Positions 51,036 to 59,472 of a stretch of 64,000 bases of DNA are shown piece by piece (the stretch's first letter is position 1; the number at the start of each line of letters is the position of its first letter). The translations under genes and the position numbers were made by a program. The DNA is from an uncultured Dysgonomonas sp. (GTDB taxonomy: Bacteria; Bacteroidota; Bacteroidia; Bacteroidales; Dysgonomonadaceae). A model generated the notes under the pieces. That model saw nothing but the letters and a program-made list of their open reading frames with translations. It was not told where the DNA came from and made no database searches. The DNA is taken from positions 310,001 to 374,000 of the forward strand of contig NZ_CAKUOF010000001.1 in NCBI RefSeq assembly GCF_934668725.1, written 5' to 3'.

Positions 51036-52439
51036 TTATCTTACACCATGCATCATCCGTAGAAGCATTTTATTGAGACATATTAATGCTCCTCCACAAA
51101 CAATAGCCCCTATGGCTAGCACCTGATAAACAGAACCTGCACCTAGAGAACTTGTAATGGAAGAAATCCAACCACCAAGTAAATTTCCGAAAAATGAAGA
51201 TAATAACCACACCCCCATTAATAAAGATGCTAATTTTGGTGGTGCTAATTTTGTTACTGTTGACAAGCCCACAGGAGATAAACATAACTCACCAATAGTA
51301 TGCAATAGATAGGTAAATACAATCCACCACATACTTGCTTTAACTGCAGTATCGGCAATATCCCCCCCCCTCTGATGCGAAGCTCCTACCATAAATAAGA
51401 AACCTATACCAAGAAGCATGAGACCCGACCCCATTTTCACAGGAGTAGTTATCTTTTGTCCACTTTTTGAAGGCCAGAACATTGCAAATACAGGAGTTAA
51501 CAATACTATAAAAAGAGGATTAATGGATTGAAACCATTCGGTTGGAATCATAAAACCACCCACATTTCTATCTAAGAATTTTTCTGTATATAGGGTAAAT
51601 GAAGATCCTGCCTGCTCAAAACCCGCAAAAAAGAATATAGCAAAAAAGAAATAAATAAATATAGCGATAGTTCTTTGTTTCTCTTCAGTAGTAAGAGGTC
51701 CAGCTTTATGTTCAACAACTTTCTCTAACTCTCCAACTGCTTCCCTCTCTTTCTCATCTCCCACAGGTCTTAACCCCAATTCTCCTAAATATTTTTTAGA
51801 CAATGTATTAAACAGAAGCTGACCAATAAGCATACCTATAGCAGCTGCCAAGAACCCGTAACTATAGCCATGGCTTATTATTTTACCATCCAGATCCTTT
51901 ACTGCAAACCAATCGTTAGCTAACAACCCAACAACAAGAGGGGCAAAAAATGCTCCGATATTAATACCCATATAAAAGATAGAAAAAGCAGAATCTCGTT
52001 TAGCATCACCGGGTTTATACAAACCACCAACTAAAGTTGATATATTAGGTTTAAAAAAACCATTACCTATAATCAACAGAAATAATCCTGAGAAAAGTCC
52101 AAATTTAGAATGAAGCAAAAAGAGAACCATCTGTCCCAAAAACATAGTAAACCCACCAATTGTGATAGCTTTTCTTTGTCCTAAATATTTATCGGCAAGC
52201 CATCCCCCTATTAATGGAGTAAAATATACAAGTCCGGTAAACCCTCCATAAATTAACCCGGCAAAAGATTCATCAAATCCAATACCACCCTCTATAGCGG
52301 TTTTAGTCAGATATAGCATCAATATACCACGCATTCCATAGTAAGAAAAGCGTTCCCACAGCTCAGTAAAAAACAAAAGGTACAATCCGACAGGATGTCC
52401 GAATATTGTTTTATTAGAAGGCAACTTAGTTTCAGTCAT
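51036..52439 (-). CDS. Peptide/proton symporter, POT family (second of a tandem pair)
   Basis: A 467-residue inner-membrane transporter of di- or tripeptides. It has 12-14 hydrophobic segments, the POT motif 1 FFTELWERFSYYGMRGIL with the ExxERF proton-coupling group, GLVYFTPLIGGWLADKYLGQRK, and the PTR2 signature FSIFYMGINIGAFFAPL. It begins 32 bp after the upstream paralogue, so the two are co-transcribed. A run of nine G residues (coding strand) in the loop sequence HQRGGDI is unusual for this AT-rich gene. The frame is intact here. Confidence 0.93.
   Translation of the reverse strand: MTETKLPSNKTIFGHPVGLYLLFFTELWERFSYYGMRGILMLYLTKTAIEGGIGFDESFAGLIYGGFTGLVYFTPLIGGWLADKYLGQRKAITIGGFTMFLGQMVLFLLHSKFGLFSGLFLLIIGNGFFKPNISTLVGGLYKPGDAKRDSAFSIFYMGINIGAFFAPLVVGLLANDWFAVKDLDGKIISHGYSYGFLAAAIGMLIGQLLFNTLSKKYLGELGLRPVGDEKEREAVGELEKVVEHKAGPLTTEEKQRTIAIFIYFFFAIFFFAGFEQAGSSFTLYTEKFLDRNVGGFMIPTEWFQSINPLFIVLLTPVFAMFWPSKSGQKITTPVKMGSGLMLLGIGFLFMVGASHQRGGDIADTAVKASMWWIVFTYLLHTIGELCLSPVGLSTVTKLAPPKLASLLMGVWLLSSFFGNLLGGWISSITSSLGAGSVYQVLAIGAIVCGGALICLNKMLLRMMHGVR
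51362..51370 (-). repeat. G9 homopolymer inside the second peptide transporter gene
   Basis: Nine C residues on the plus strand, G on the coding strand, encode Arg-Gly-Gly-Asp. It is the longest G/C homopolymer noticed in the window and may be prone to slippage. Confidence 0.9.
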
Positions 52440-52471
52440 AACTCAAAATTCTCTAATTTATAATAAATTCT

Positions 52472-54019
52472 TTATTTTACCTCTTGCATCAATTTCCGGA
52501 TAATCGGAGAGACAATCAGAACAATAATACCCACAATCAAAGCATAAATAGCTAATTGTTGATATCCTCCTGTATATGAAAGTAACTTTTCCATTAACGA
52601 AGCGTTCTCATTAGGATTGGAAATACCTGCACCTATAATACCGGCCAGATATTGTCCGTATGCACTTGCCAAAAACCATAATCCCATCATCATTCCTGAT
52701 AAATGTTTAGGCGATAAGCTGGTTATCATAGATAAACCTATCGGTGACAAACATAACTCAGCCAATGTCATAACAAAATAAGCACTGGCGAATACATTCA
52801 ACGATGTCTTTCCGTCAGGATCTGCAAACAAACGTGTCCCGTATAGAATATAATAAGAGCCCGCCAAAAGAATGAAACTAATACCAAACTTAACGACAGT
52901 ATTTGGTTCTATTTTTTTCTTATTTAGCCAAACCCATAATAGACCGAGTAATGGACTAAACAAAATGACAAAAAGTGCATTTGCACCATTATTTACAATA
53001 TTAGGATCGATATGAAAAAACAGAAGTGAAGTTCTCAGGTTTTCATTTGCAAAAAGAGCCAATGAACCTCCTGCCTGCTCAAACAGGGCAAAAAACACAA
53101 TAGAGAGAAGAATTAAAATCAAAGCAGCTAAAAGCTTTTTTCGTGCTTCTTTCGTTGTAGTCTTAAACAATTGATAGAAGAAATAGAGTAGAGCTGCCGG
53201 ACCAATTGTATACATGAAAAGATCTGTATATTCAGTATTCTGAATCATCACATAAATTAAAGGAATCGTCAGCAAGGCTATAATATAGACATATAATTCT
53301 TTCAATTTTCGTTTGCTAGGAGCTAAATCCTTCAATGGACTATCACCAATAGGACCCAGATGTTTCTTGGTTAATGTAAACGTTATTAACCCTAACACCA
53401 TCACAGCCCCTGCAGCTAAAAAGGCATAACTCCATGAGTACCCTTTTCCCAACCAAACACAGATTGCTCCACCAAAAAATGCCCCAACATTTATGCCTGA
53501 ATAAAACATACTAAATCCGGCTTCTTTACGTGCATCACCATCTTTATACAAGAAACCAACCATAGAAGATATATTCGGTTTAAAAAAACCTGTTCCGACA
53601 ACAGATAGTGTTATACCTATATAAAAAAAATCGTGAGGCGCTATTGCTATCAGCAAATTACCCACGATCATCATTATAGCACCAAATGTCAATGATTTTT
53701 TAAAACCGAGTATTTTATCGGCAAAAATACCTCCTAAGAATGTAAAAGCATATACAAAGGCTTGTATTGCTCCGTATTTCAAATTAGCCTCTTTGGCATG
53801 AAGCGCTAATTGATCAACCATAAAAATTGTAAGAATCCCACGCATCCCATAAAAACAGAAACGCTCCCACATTTCAACAGTGAACAGATACCATAGCTGT
53901 TTGGGATACTTACCCTCGAAATTTTGAATTTGCTCTAAGGTTAATTCTGCCGATTTCCTATCGGAATTAGAATTGTTCGATAGCTCAGACTGACCGAGCT
54001 CTGGTTCAGATGATTTCAT
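52472..54019 (-). CDS. Peptide/proton symporter, POT family (first of a tandem pair)
   Basis: A 515-residue paralogue of the downstream transporter with the same signatures: FTVEMWERFCFYGMRGIL, YAFTFLGGIFADKILGFKK, and FSMFYSGINVGAFFGG. It carries about 40 extra polar residues at the N-terminus, rich in Ser, Glu and Asn, and a basic loop in the middle. Both proteins likely import short peptides with protons, and two copies may differ in specificity. It has a TACTTTTG promoter motif close to the start and lies divergent from clpC. Confidence 0.93.
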   Translation of the reverse strand: MKSSEPELGQSELSNNSNSDRKSAELTLEQIQNFEGKYPKQLWYLFTVEMWERFCFYGMRGILTIFMVDQLALHAKEANLKYGAIQAFVYAFTFLGGIFADKILGFKKSLTFGAIMMIVGNLLIAIAPHDFFYIGITLSVVGTGFFKPNISSMVGFLYKDGDARKEAGFSMFYSGINVGAFFGGAICVWLGKGYSWSYAFLAAGAVMVLGLITFTLTKKHLGPIGDSPLKDLAPSKRKLKELYVYIIALLTIPLIYVMIQNTEYTDLFMYTIGPAALLYFFYQLFKTTTKEARKKLLAALILILLSIVFFALFEQAGGSLALFANENLRTSLLFFHIDPNIVNNGANALFVILFSPLLGLLWVWLNKKKIEPNTVVKFGISFILLAGSYYILYGTRLFADPDGKTSLNVFASAYFVMTLAELCLSPIGLSMITSLSPKHLSGMMMGLWFLASAYGQYLAGIIGAGISNPNENASLMEKLLSYTGGYQQLAIYALIVGIIVLIVSPIIRKLMQEVK

Positions 54020-54374
54020 TATCTAATAATAAATGCTTTTTTATATGACAAAAGTAAAAAAAAATAATTGTATCTGGTCTCATTTTGTCGTACATTATAG
54101 CATTTACAACTAAGAAGCTAATACTTTGTGTTTATGGTTCATTCTTTTAATTTATTATAAACTGGTAATATTCAAAAGAATTATATCTTTACTCTTAATT
54201 TTAAGCCATAAATACAGAAATACTTAAAAAAATCAAAATAAAATCAGATATCGGACATATAAACTTTATGGCATCATTTTTGTTTGGTATTATAGAAAAC
54301 AAATACTACAATTAATCAGATGAACTTTGATAAAGTGTAGATAGTAGAAAACATCAAATAAAGGTAAAAAGATT
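54020..54374. other. 355-bp divergent region between the peptide transporters and clpC
   Basis: It holds a minus-strand -7 element (54049-54056) for the transporters. On the plus strand I find only near matches to a -7 element, such as TATCTTTA at about 54184, which would give clpC a leader of some 180 nt. No heat-shock operator of the CIRCE type and no strong hairpin were seen. The rest is AT-rich sequence without an open frame. Confidence 0.55.
54049..54056 (-). promoter_or_regulatory. -7 promoter element for the peptide transporter pair
   Basis: Reads TACTTTTG on the minus strand, 29 bp before the start codon of the first transporter. Confidence 0.6.
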
Positions 54375-56915
54375 ATGGAAAATAATTTCTCACAAAGAGT
54401 TCGCAAAATCATGAACTATAGTCGTGAAGAAGCCGGACGTCTCCAAAACTCATATCTGGGACCTGAACATTTGATGCTTGGAATTCTTAGAAATGGAGAA
54501 GGATTAGCCATACAGGCATTAAGTGACTCTGGAGTAGATTTGGATGATCTCAAATTAAATATCGATAGACACATAATAGAACAACAAGATGTGTCTACAA
54601 GTAATAATAGTGAAATTGTATTAACAAAAGGAACTGAAAAAATACTTAAACTTAGTATTCTAGAAGCCCGATTAACAAAAAGCAAAGAAACAGATTCGGA
54701 ACATTTACTTCTGGCAATACTAAAGGATAGCGACAATATTGCTGCCCGAGTCTTAGAAAATCAGAACTTTAATTACGCAGGAGCATTTATGTATATAAAA
54801 AATTTAGATGGAAACTTAGATAATGATGATTTGTCTCCTAAAATGGGAGCAGATTTCACAGATGATGACGATGATGACGCTGCTGAAGGAGCATCATATC
54901 AAAACGTCAATACGCAACAGCCCCGTCAATCATCTGACACTCCTGTGTTAGACAACTTCGGGTCGGATATGACTAAAGCTGCTTTAGAAAACAAATTAGA
55001 CCCAATAGTTGGCCGAGATAAGGAAATTGAAAGATTAGCCCAAATCTTAAGTCGCCGCAAGAAGAACAATCCTATTCTAATAGGAGAACCTGGAGTCGGA
55101 AAATCGGCAATAGTAGAAGGTTTGGCATTACGAATTACTCAAAAGAAAGTATCGCGTGTACTATTTGATAAAAGAGTAATATCTCTGGATATGGCTTCTG
55201 TAGTTGCAGGAACTAAATACAGAGGGCAATTTGAAGAACGTATCAAAGCTATTTTGAATGAACTATCAAAGAATCCTAACATCATTCTTTTTATTGATGA
55301 AATACATACTATTGTAGGTGCAGGTGGAGCCACCGGTTCACTTGATGCAGCAAACATGTTGAAGCCCGCTTTGGCTAGAGGTGAAATACAATGTATCGGT
55401 GCTACAACTTTGGACGAGTATAGAAAAAATATAGAAAAAGACGGTGCTTTAGAAAGACGTTTCCAAAAAGTAACAGTTGAACCGACTACTGCGGAAGAAA
55501 CACTTCAAATTCTGAAGAATATCAAACAAAGATATGAGGAACATCATAATGTAAAATATACTGACGAAGCTTTAGAAGCTTGTGTCAAATTAACAGATCG
55601 ATATATTACTGATCGTAATTTTCCGGATAAGGCTATTGATGCGTTGGATGAAGCTGGCTCGAGAATGCACTTGGCTAATATCAATGTCCCTCCGATTATC
55701 GAAGAAATCGAAAATGAATTAAAAGATATCGTCGATCAAAAAACCAATGCTGTAAAAGCTCAGAAATATGAACTCGCAGCAAGTTTTAGAGATAAGCAAC
55801 GCCAGCTATTAATTCAATTGGAACAGGAAGAAGCAAATTGGGAGAAACAACTGAAAGAACAACCACAAATAGTAGATGACGAAAAGGTGGCTGAAGTAGT
55901 TTCGATGATCTCAGGCATCCCCGTACAACGAATTGCTGAGGCTGAAGGATTGAAACTTTTAGGAATGAAAGGAACCCTTAAAGCTGCTGTTGTAGGACAA
56001 GACAATGCGATTGACAAAATAGTAAAAGCAATCCAACGCAACCGTGTAGGATTGAAAGATCCTAACAAACCAATTGGAACATTTATGTTCCTTGGCCCAA
56101 CAGGAGTTGGAAAAACTCACTTAGCTAAAAAAATTGCTGAACAGTTATTTGATTCTGCAGATGCGCTTATACGCATAGATATGAGTGAATATATGGAAAA
56201 ATTCAACGTATCACGCTTAGTTGGAGCGCCTCCCGGATATGTTGGATATGAAGAAGGTGGATTAATGACAGAGAAAGTACGCCGTAAACCATATTCCGTC
56301 GTTCTTTTAGACGAAATAGAAAAGGCACATCCGGATGTGTTCAACCTATTACTTCAAGTCCTTGACGAAGGTCATTTAACTGATAGCTTAGGGCATAAGG
56401 TTGATTTCAAGAATACGATCCTTATCATGACTTCAAATGTTGGTACACGCCAATTGAAAGATTTTGGTAAAGGTATAGGATTCAGCGCAGGAGGTGTTCA
56501 GGGAGATATAAACAATGAGTACTCACGAGGTATCTTACAAAAAGCTCTGAATAAATCATTCTCTCCTGAATTTATCAACCGTATTGATGATATTGTAATT
56601 TTTGACCAACTAGACAAAGAGTCAATAAACAAGATTATTGATATTGACATGGCAGATTTCTACAAACGAATTGCTGCATTAGGATACTCTCTTGAAGTGA
56701 ATACTGAAGCTAAGGATTTTATATCTGAAAAAGGGTATGATGCTCAATTTGGGGCGAGACCTCTAAAACGTGCTATCCAAACTTATCTTGAGGATGAAAT
56801 TGCAGAACTGATTTTATCAGGAACACTTCAACAAGGAGATGTTATTGAAGCAGTTCTAGATAAAGAAGCGGGTAAACTTAAAGTTGAGCCTAAAAGAAAA
56901 GAAGTAACTGTATAA
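54375..56915 (+). CDS. clpC: ATP-dependent Clp protease ATP-binding subunit ClpC
   Basis: A AAA+ unfoldase that feeds proteins to ClpP or disaggregates them. The 846-residue protein has two N-terminal Clp repeats (about 5-145), a very acidic linker with a six-Asp run at 163-168, the first AAA+ domain (Walker A GEPGVGKS at 237-244, Walker B FIDEIH at 306-311), a middle region with a UVR-like helix (QKYELAASFRDKQRQLL at 463-479) typical of ClpC, and the second AAA+ domain (Walker A GPTGVGKT at 574-581, Walker B LLDEIEKAH). No mcsA, mcsB or ctsR genes are adjacent, unlike in Firmicutes. It is a single-gene unit. Confidence 0.95.
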   Translation: MENNFSQRVRKIMNYSREEAGRLQNSYLGPEHLMLGILRNGEGLAIQALSDSGVDLDDLKLNIDRHIIEQQDVSTSNNSEIVLTKGTEKILKLSILEARLTKSKETDSEHLLLAILKDSDNIAARVLENQNFNYAGAFMYIKNLDGNLDNDDLSPKMGADFTDDDDDDAAEGASYQNVNTQQPRQSSDTPVLDNFGSDMTKAALENKLDPIVGRDKEIERLAQILSRRKKNNPILIGEPGVGKSAIVEGLALRITQKKVSRVLFDKRVISLDMASVVAGTKYRGQFEERIKAILNELSKNPNIILFIDEIHTIVGAGGATGSLDAANMLKPALARGEIQCIGATTLDEYRKNIEKDGALERRFQKVTVEPTTAEETLQILKNIKQRYEEHHNVKYTDEALEACVKLTDRYITDRNFPDKAIDALDEAGSRMHLANINVPPIIEEIENELKDIVDQKTNAVKAQKYELAASFRDKQRQLLIQLEQEEANWEKQLKEQPQIVDDEKVAEVVSMISGIPVQRIAEAEGLKLLGMKGTLKAAVVGQDNAIDKIVKAIQRNRVGLKDPNKPIGTFMFLGPTGVGKTHLAKKIAEQLFDSADALIRIDMSEYMEKFNVSRLVGAPPGYVGYEEGGLMTEKVRRKPYSVVLLDEIEKAHPDVFNLLLQVLDEGHLTDSLGHKVDFKNTILIMTSNVGTRQLKDFGKGIGFSAGGVQGDINNEYSRGILQKALNKSFSPEFINRIDDIVIFDQLDKESINKIIDIDMADFYKRIAALGYSLEVNTEAKDFISEKGYDAQFGARPLKRAIQTYLEDEIAELILSGTLQQGDVIEAVLDKEAGKLKVEPKRKEVTV

Positions 56916-56939
56916 TAGCACTTTTACCATAAATTAAAC

Positions 56940-56970
56940 AAAAAGGAGTTTCTAAAAGAAACTCCTTTTT
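56940..56970 (+). terminator. Terminator after clpC
   Basis: A perfect 14-bp stem (56940-56953 with 56957-56970) with a 3-nt loop and core AAGGAGTTTCT, followed by a T run. Confidence 0.85.
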
Positions 56971-57043
56971 TTCTCTTAAAACTTTTTTCAGATTACTTTT
57001 TTCAAACAATACATAAGATTTGATTGTTTATTAGATTTAATAT

Positions 57044-57051
57044 TATATTTG
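57044..57051 (+). promoter_or_regulatory. -7 promoter element for the secreted unknown gene
   Basis: TATATTTG lies 62 bp before the preferred ATG at 57114. It would fall inside the frame if the TTG at 57024 were the start, which supports the ATG. Confidence 0.55.
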
Positions 57052-57113
57052 TAAAATTCCAGAATAATAGAATAGTTGAATATTATATAAATAAATTTTC
57101 TTTTATCAAGATT

Positions 57114-57671
57114 ATGCCAAAAATCCTGTGTTTATTTTTTCTTTGTTTATTTAAAATAAATGCTTTGATAGGACAAGACTATCCAAAAAATTCATTAAAT
57201 GAACTCCTATCTTCTCTCAATAACAATACTTGCATAGCTGTAGAAGGGTATTATGTTGATAATTCTTCGTTTATGGTAATATACTCTTCAGACCCCACTA
57301 TCTCAAGTAATGCAAGATATCCCGTTTATGAGCACAAATACCAACCAAATCTCAATAATACAAAGTCTGCCAATATGGTTGAAGTCCCTATTTTCACACA
57401 AAGAAAAATCCAGGGAGAGGAAAACCGAAGAATCTTATTTTTAAATAGAAAACTAACTAATAAAAATCAGTTAATTTTGGATAAGGTATCTATTGACGGA
57501 ATAATTATAATAGGAAACAAAGCAAAATACATCCAAGCTATAGACAACAGGATATATTTTGCATTTTTAGCTGACTTACGTGAATTTTTATTTAATAAAG
57601 GGCCAATGCCCATAATAGAAGAAGAAATCACATCATTCTCTCCAAGAGAAAAGACATTCATATATTTATAA
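57114..57671 (+). CDS. Secreted protein of unknown function
   Basis: I do not recognise this 185-residue protein. With the start at ATG 57114 it opens with a textbook signal peptide (MPKILCLFFLCLFKINALIG, cleavage likely near IGQDY), so it is periplasmic or exported. The mature part is rich in Asn, Ser and Lys, has an NNNTC segment near residue 40, and ends in FSPREKTFIYL. No repeat, lipobox or catalytic motif is seen. It is a single-gene unit between clpC and pyrG. A start at TTG 57024 would add 30 residues that hide the signal and overlap the promoter motif. Confidence 0.75.
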   Translation: MPKILCLFFLCLFKINALIGQDYPKNSLNELLSSLNNNTCIAVEGYYVDNSSFMVIYSSDPTISSNARYPVYEHKYQPNLNNTKSANMVEVPIFTQRKIQGEENRRILFLNRKLTNKNQLILDKVSIDGIIIIGNKAKYIQAIDNRIYFAFLADLREFLFNKGPMPIIEEEITSFSPREKTFIYL

Positions 57672-57678
57672 TTCTTCC

Positions 57679-57718
57679 ATAAAACTCCCATTCTATTTAT
57701 ATCAATAGAGAGTTTTAT
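57679..57718 (+). terminator. Possible terminator after the secreted unknown gene
   Basis: A 9-bp inverted repeat ATAAAACTC / GAGTTTTAT (57679-57687 with 57710-57718) with a long AT-rich loop that has its own short pairing. It is weaker than the other terminators here. Confidence 0.45.
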
Positions 57719-57764
57719 ATTAAATAAGGTCTCTATTAATCATCCTTACTACAGATATTTTTTG

Positions 57765-57772
57765 TACTTTTG
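57765..57772 (+). promoter_or_regulatory. -7 promoter element for pyrG-yidC
   Basis: TACTTTTG followed by C lies 39 bp before the pyrG GTG start. Confidence 0.6.
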
Positions 57773-57811
57773 CGTTTTCGTATTAGGAACATTTTAAAAT
57801 AATATACAGAC

Positions 57812-59422
57812 GTGGCTGATACAAAGTATATTTTCGTTACAGGAGGGGTGATCTCCTCTTTAGGAAAAGGTATAATAGCATCCTCATTAGGTAAACTATT
57901 ACAAGCAAGAGGTTATAAAGTTACTATTCAGAAGTTGGATCCTTACATTAATATCGATCCGGGAACATTAAACCCATACGAACATGGAGAATGTTATGTA
58001 ACTGTAGATGGACATGAAGCCGATTTAGACTTAGGTCACTATGAACGGTTCTTAAATGAGCCAACTCATAAAGACAATAATATAACAACAGGACGTATTT
58101 ATCAGAATGTAATAAATAAAGAACGTAAAGGAGACTATCTAGGCAAAACTGTACAGATTGTTCCACATATTACTGACGAAATACGTCGTAATATTAAATT
58201 ATTAGGAGCTAAATACGACTATGACTTCGTTATTACCGAAATTGGTGGAACCGTTGGAGATATAGAGTCTCTCCCATTCATTGAAAGTGTTAGACAATTG
58301 AGATGGGAACTAGGTAGTAAAAACTGCTGTTGCGTACATCTTACCTATGTACCCTATATAGCAGCTGCCGGAGAGGTTAAAACAAAACCGACACAACATT
58401 CGGTTAAAAGTTTACAGTCATCAGGAGTACAGCCAGATATGCTTGTACTAAGAACAGAACGTTCGCTAAGTAAAGACATACTTAAGAAGGTAGCATTATT
58501 CTGTAATGTTGAACCTGATGCAGTTATGCAATCAGTCGATGTATCAACAATATACGAGGTTCCACTCAAAATGCAGGAGCAAGGTATGGATGAAATAGTT
58601 CTCCGAAAAATGGGAATACCGGTTGGTCCCAAACCTGATTTAAAATCTTGGAGGGACTTCCTTGATAAAAAGAAAAATGCAAAAGAAACAATCAGTATTG
58701 GTATTGTTGGTAAATATGTAGAATTACATGACGCATATAAATCTATCAACGAATCATTACTACAAGCTGCAATATATAACGATCATAAATTAGATCTTCA
58801 GTTTATCCACTCTGACAAAATTACTGATGACAATGCGCCAGACAAGCTGGGTTCACTCGATGGCATTATTATTGCACCCGGATTTGGACAACGAGGTATC
58901 GAAGGTAAATTTGTAGCACTGAAATATGCTCGCCAAAATGATATTCCTACATTCGGCATATGCTTGGGTATGCAATGTATGGTAATTGAATATGCTCGTA
59001 ATGTATTAGGGCTGGAAGATGCTAATTCAACAGAAATGAATCCTCACAGTCCTTATAAGGTAATTGATTTGATGGAGGAACAAAAGAATATTACCAACAT
59101 GGGAGGATCGATGCGCCTAGGAGGTTACAAGTGCAATCTTGAAAAAGGTTCTCTTGTACATCAAGCATATGGAAAAGATATGGTTGAAGAGCGTCACCGC
59201 CATCGTTTCGAATTCAACAGTGAGTATCGCAAACAATTCGAAGATAATGGGATGAAGTGTACCGGTATAAATCCGGAAACTAATTTGGTTGAAGTAGTTG
59301 AAGTACCCGGTCTTAAATGGTTCTTAGGAGTACAATTTCATCCAGAATATAATAGTACAGTTTTATCACCTAATGCTTTATTTATGAGCTTTGTGAAAGC
59401 TGTTATTAAAAACAGAAAGTAA
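57812..59422 (+). CDS. pyrG: CTP synthase
   Basis: Makes CTP from UTP, ATP and glutamine. It starts with GTG (57812); the protein then begins ADTKYIFVTGGVISSLGKGI as the family does. The 536-residue enzyme has the N-terminal synthetase domain (P-loop GGVISSLGKG, LDPYINIDPGTLNPYEHGE, EIGGTVGDIESLPF) up to about 270 and the C-terminal class I glutamine amidotransferase domain with the triad Cys in FGICLGMQCMV, and His and Glu in QFHPEYNS. Length is standard. It starts a unit with yidC, 50 bp downstream. Confidence 0.97.
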   Translation: MADTKYIFVTGGVISSLGKGIIASSLGKLLQARGYKVTIQKLDPYINIDPGTLNPYEHGECYVTVDGHEADLDLGHYERFLNEPTHKDNNITTGRIYQNVINKERKGDYLGKTVQIVPHITDEIRRNIKLLGAKYDYDFVITEIGGTVGDIESLPFIESVRQLRWELGSKNCCCVHLTYVPYIAAAGEVKTKPTQHSVKSLQSSGVQPDMLVLRTERSLSKDILKKVALFCNVEPDAVMQSVDVSTIYEVPLKMQEQGMDEIVLRKMGIPVGPKPDLKSWRDFLDKKKNAKETISIGIVGKYVELHDAYKSINESLLQAAIYNDHKLDLQFIHSDKITDDNAPDKLGSLDGIIIAPGFGQRGIEGKFVALKYARQNDIPTFGICLGMQCMVIEYARNVLGLEDANSTEMNPHSPYKVIDLMEEQKNITNMGGSMRLGGYKCNLEKGSLVHQAYGKDMVEERHRHRFEFNSEYRKQFEDNGMKCTGINPETNLVEVVEVPGLKWFLGVQFHPEYNSTVLSPNALFMSFVKAVIKNRK

Positions 59423-59472
59423 ATAACAATTATTCTGCATAATAATTATATAAATCTACAGATTAATTAAGA

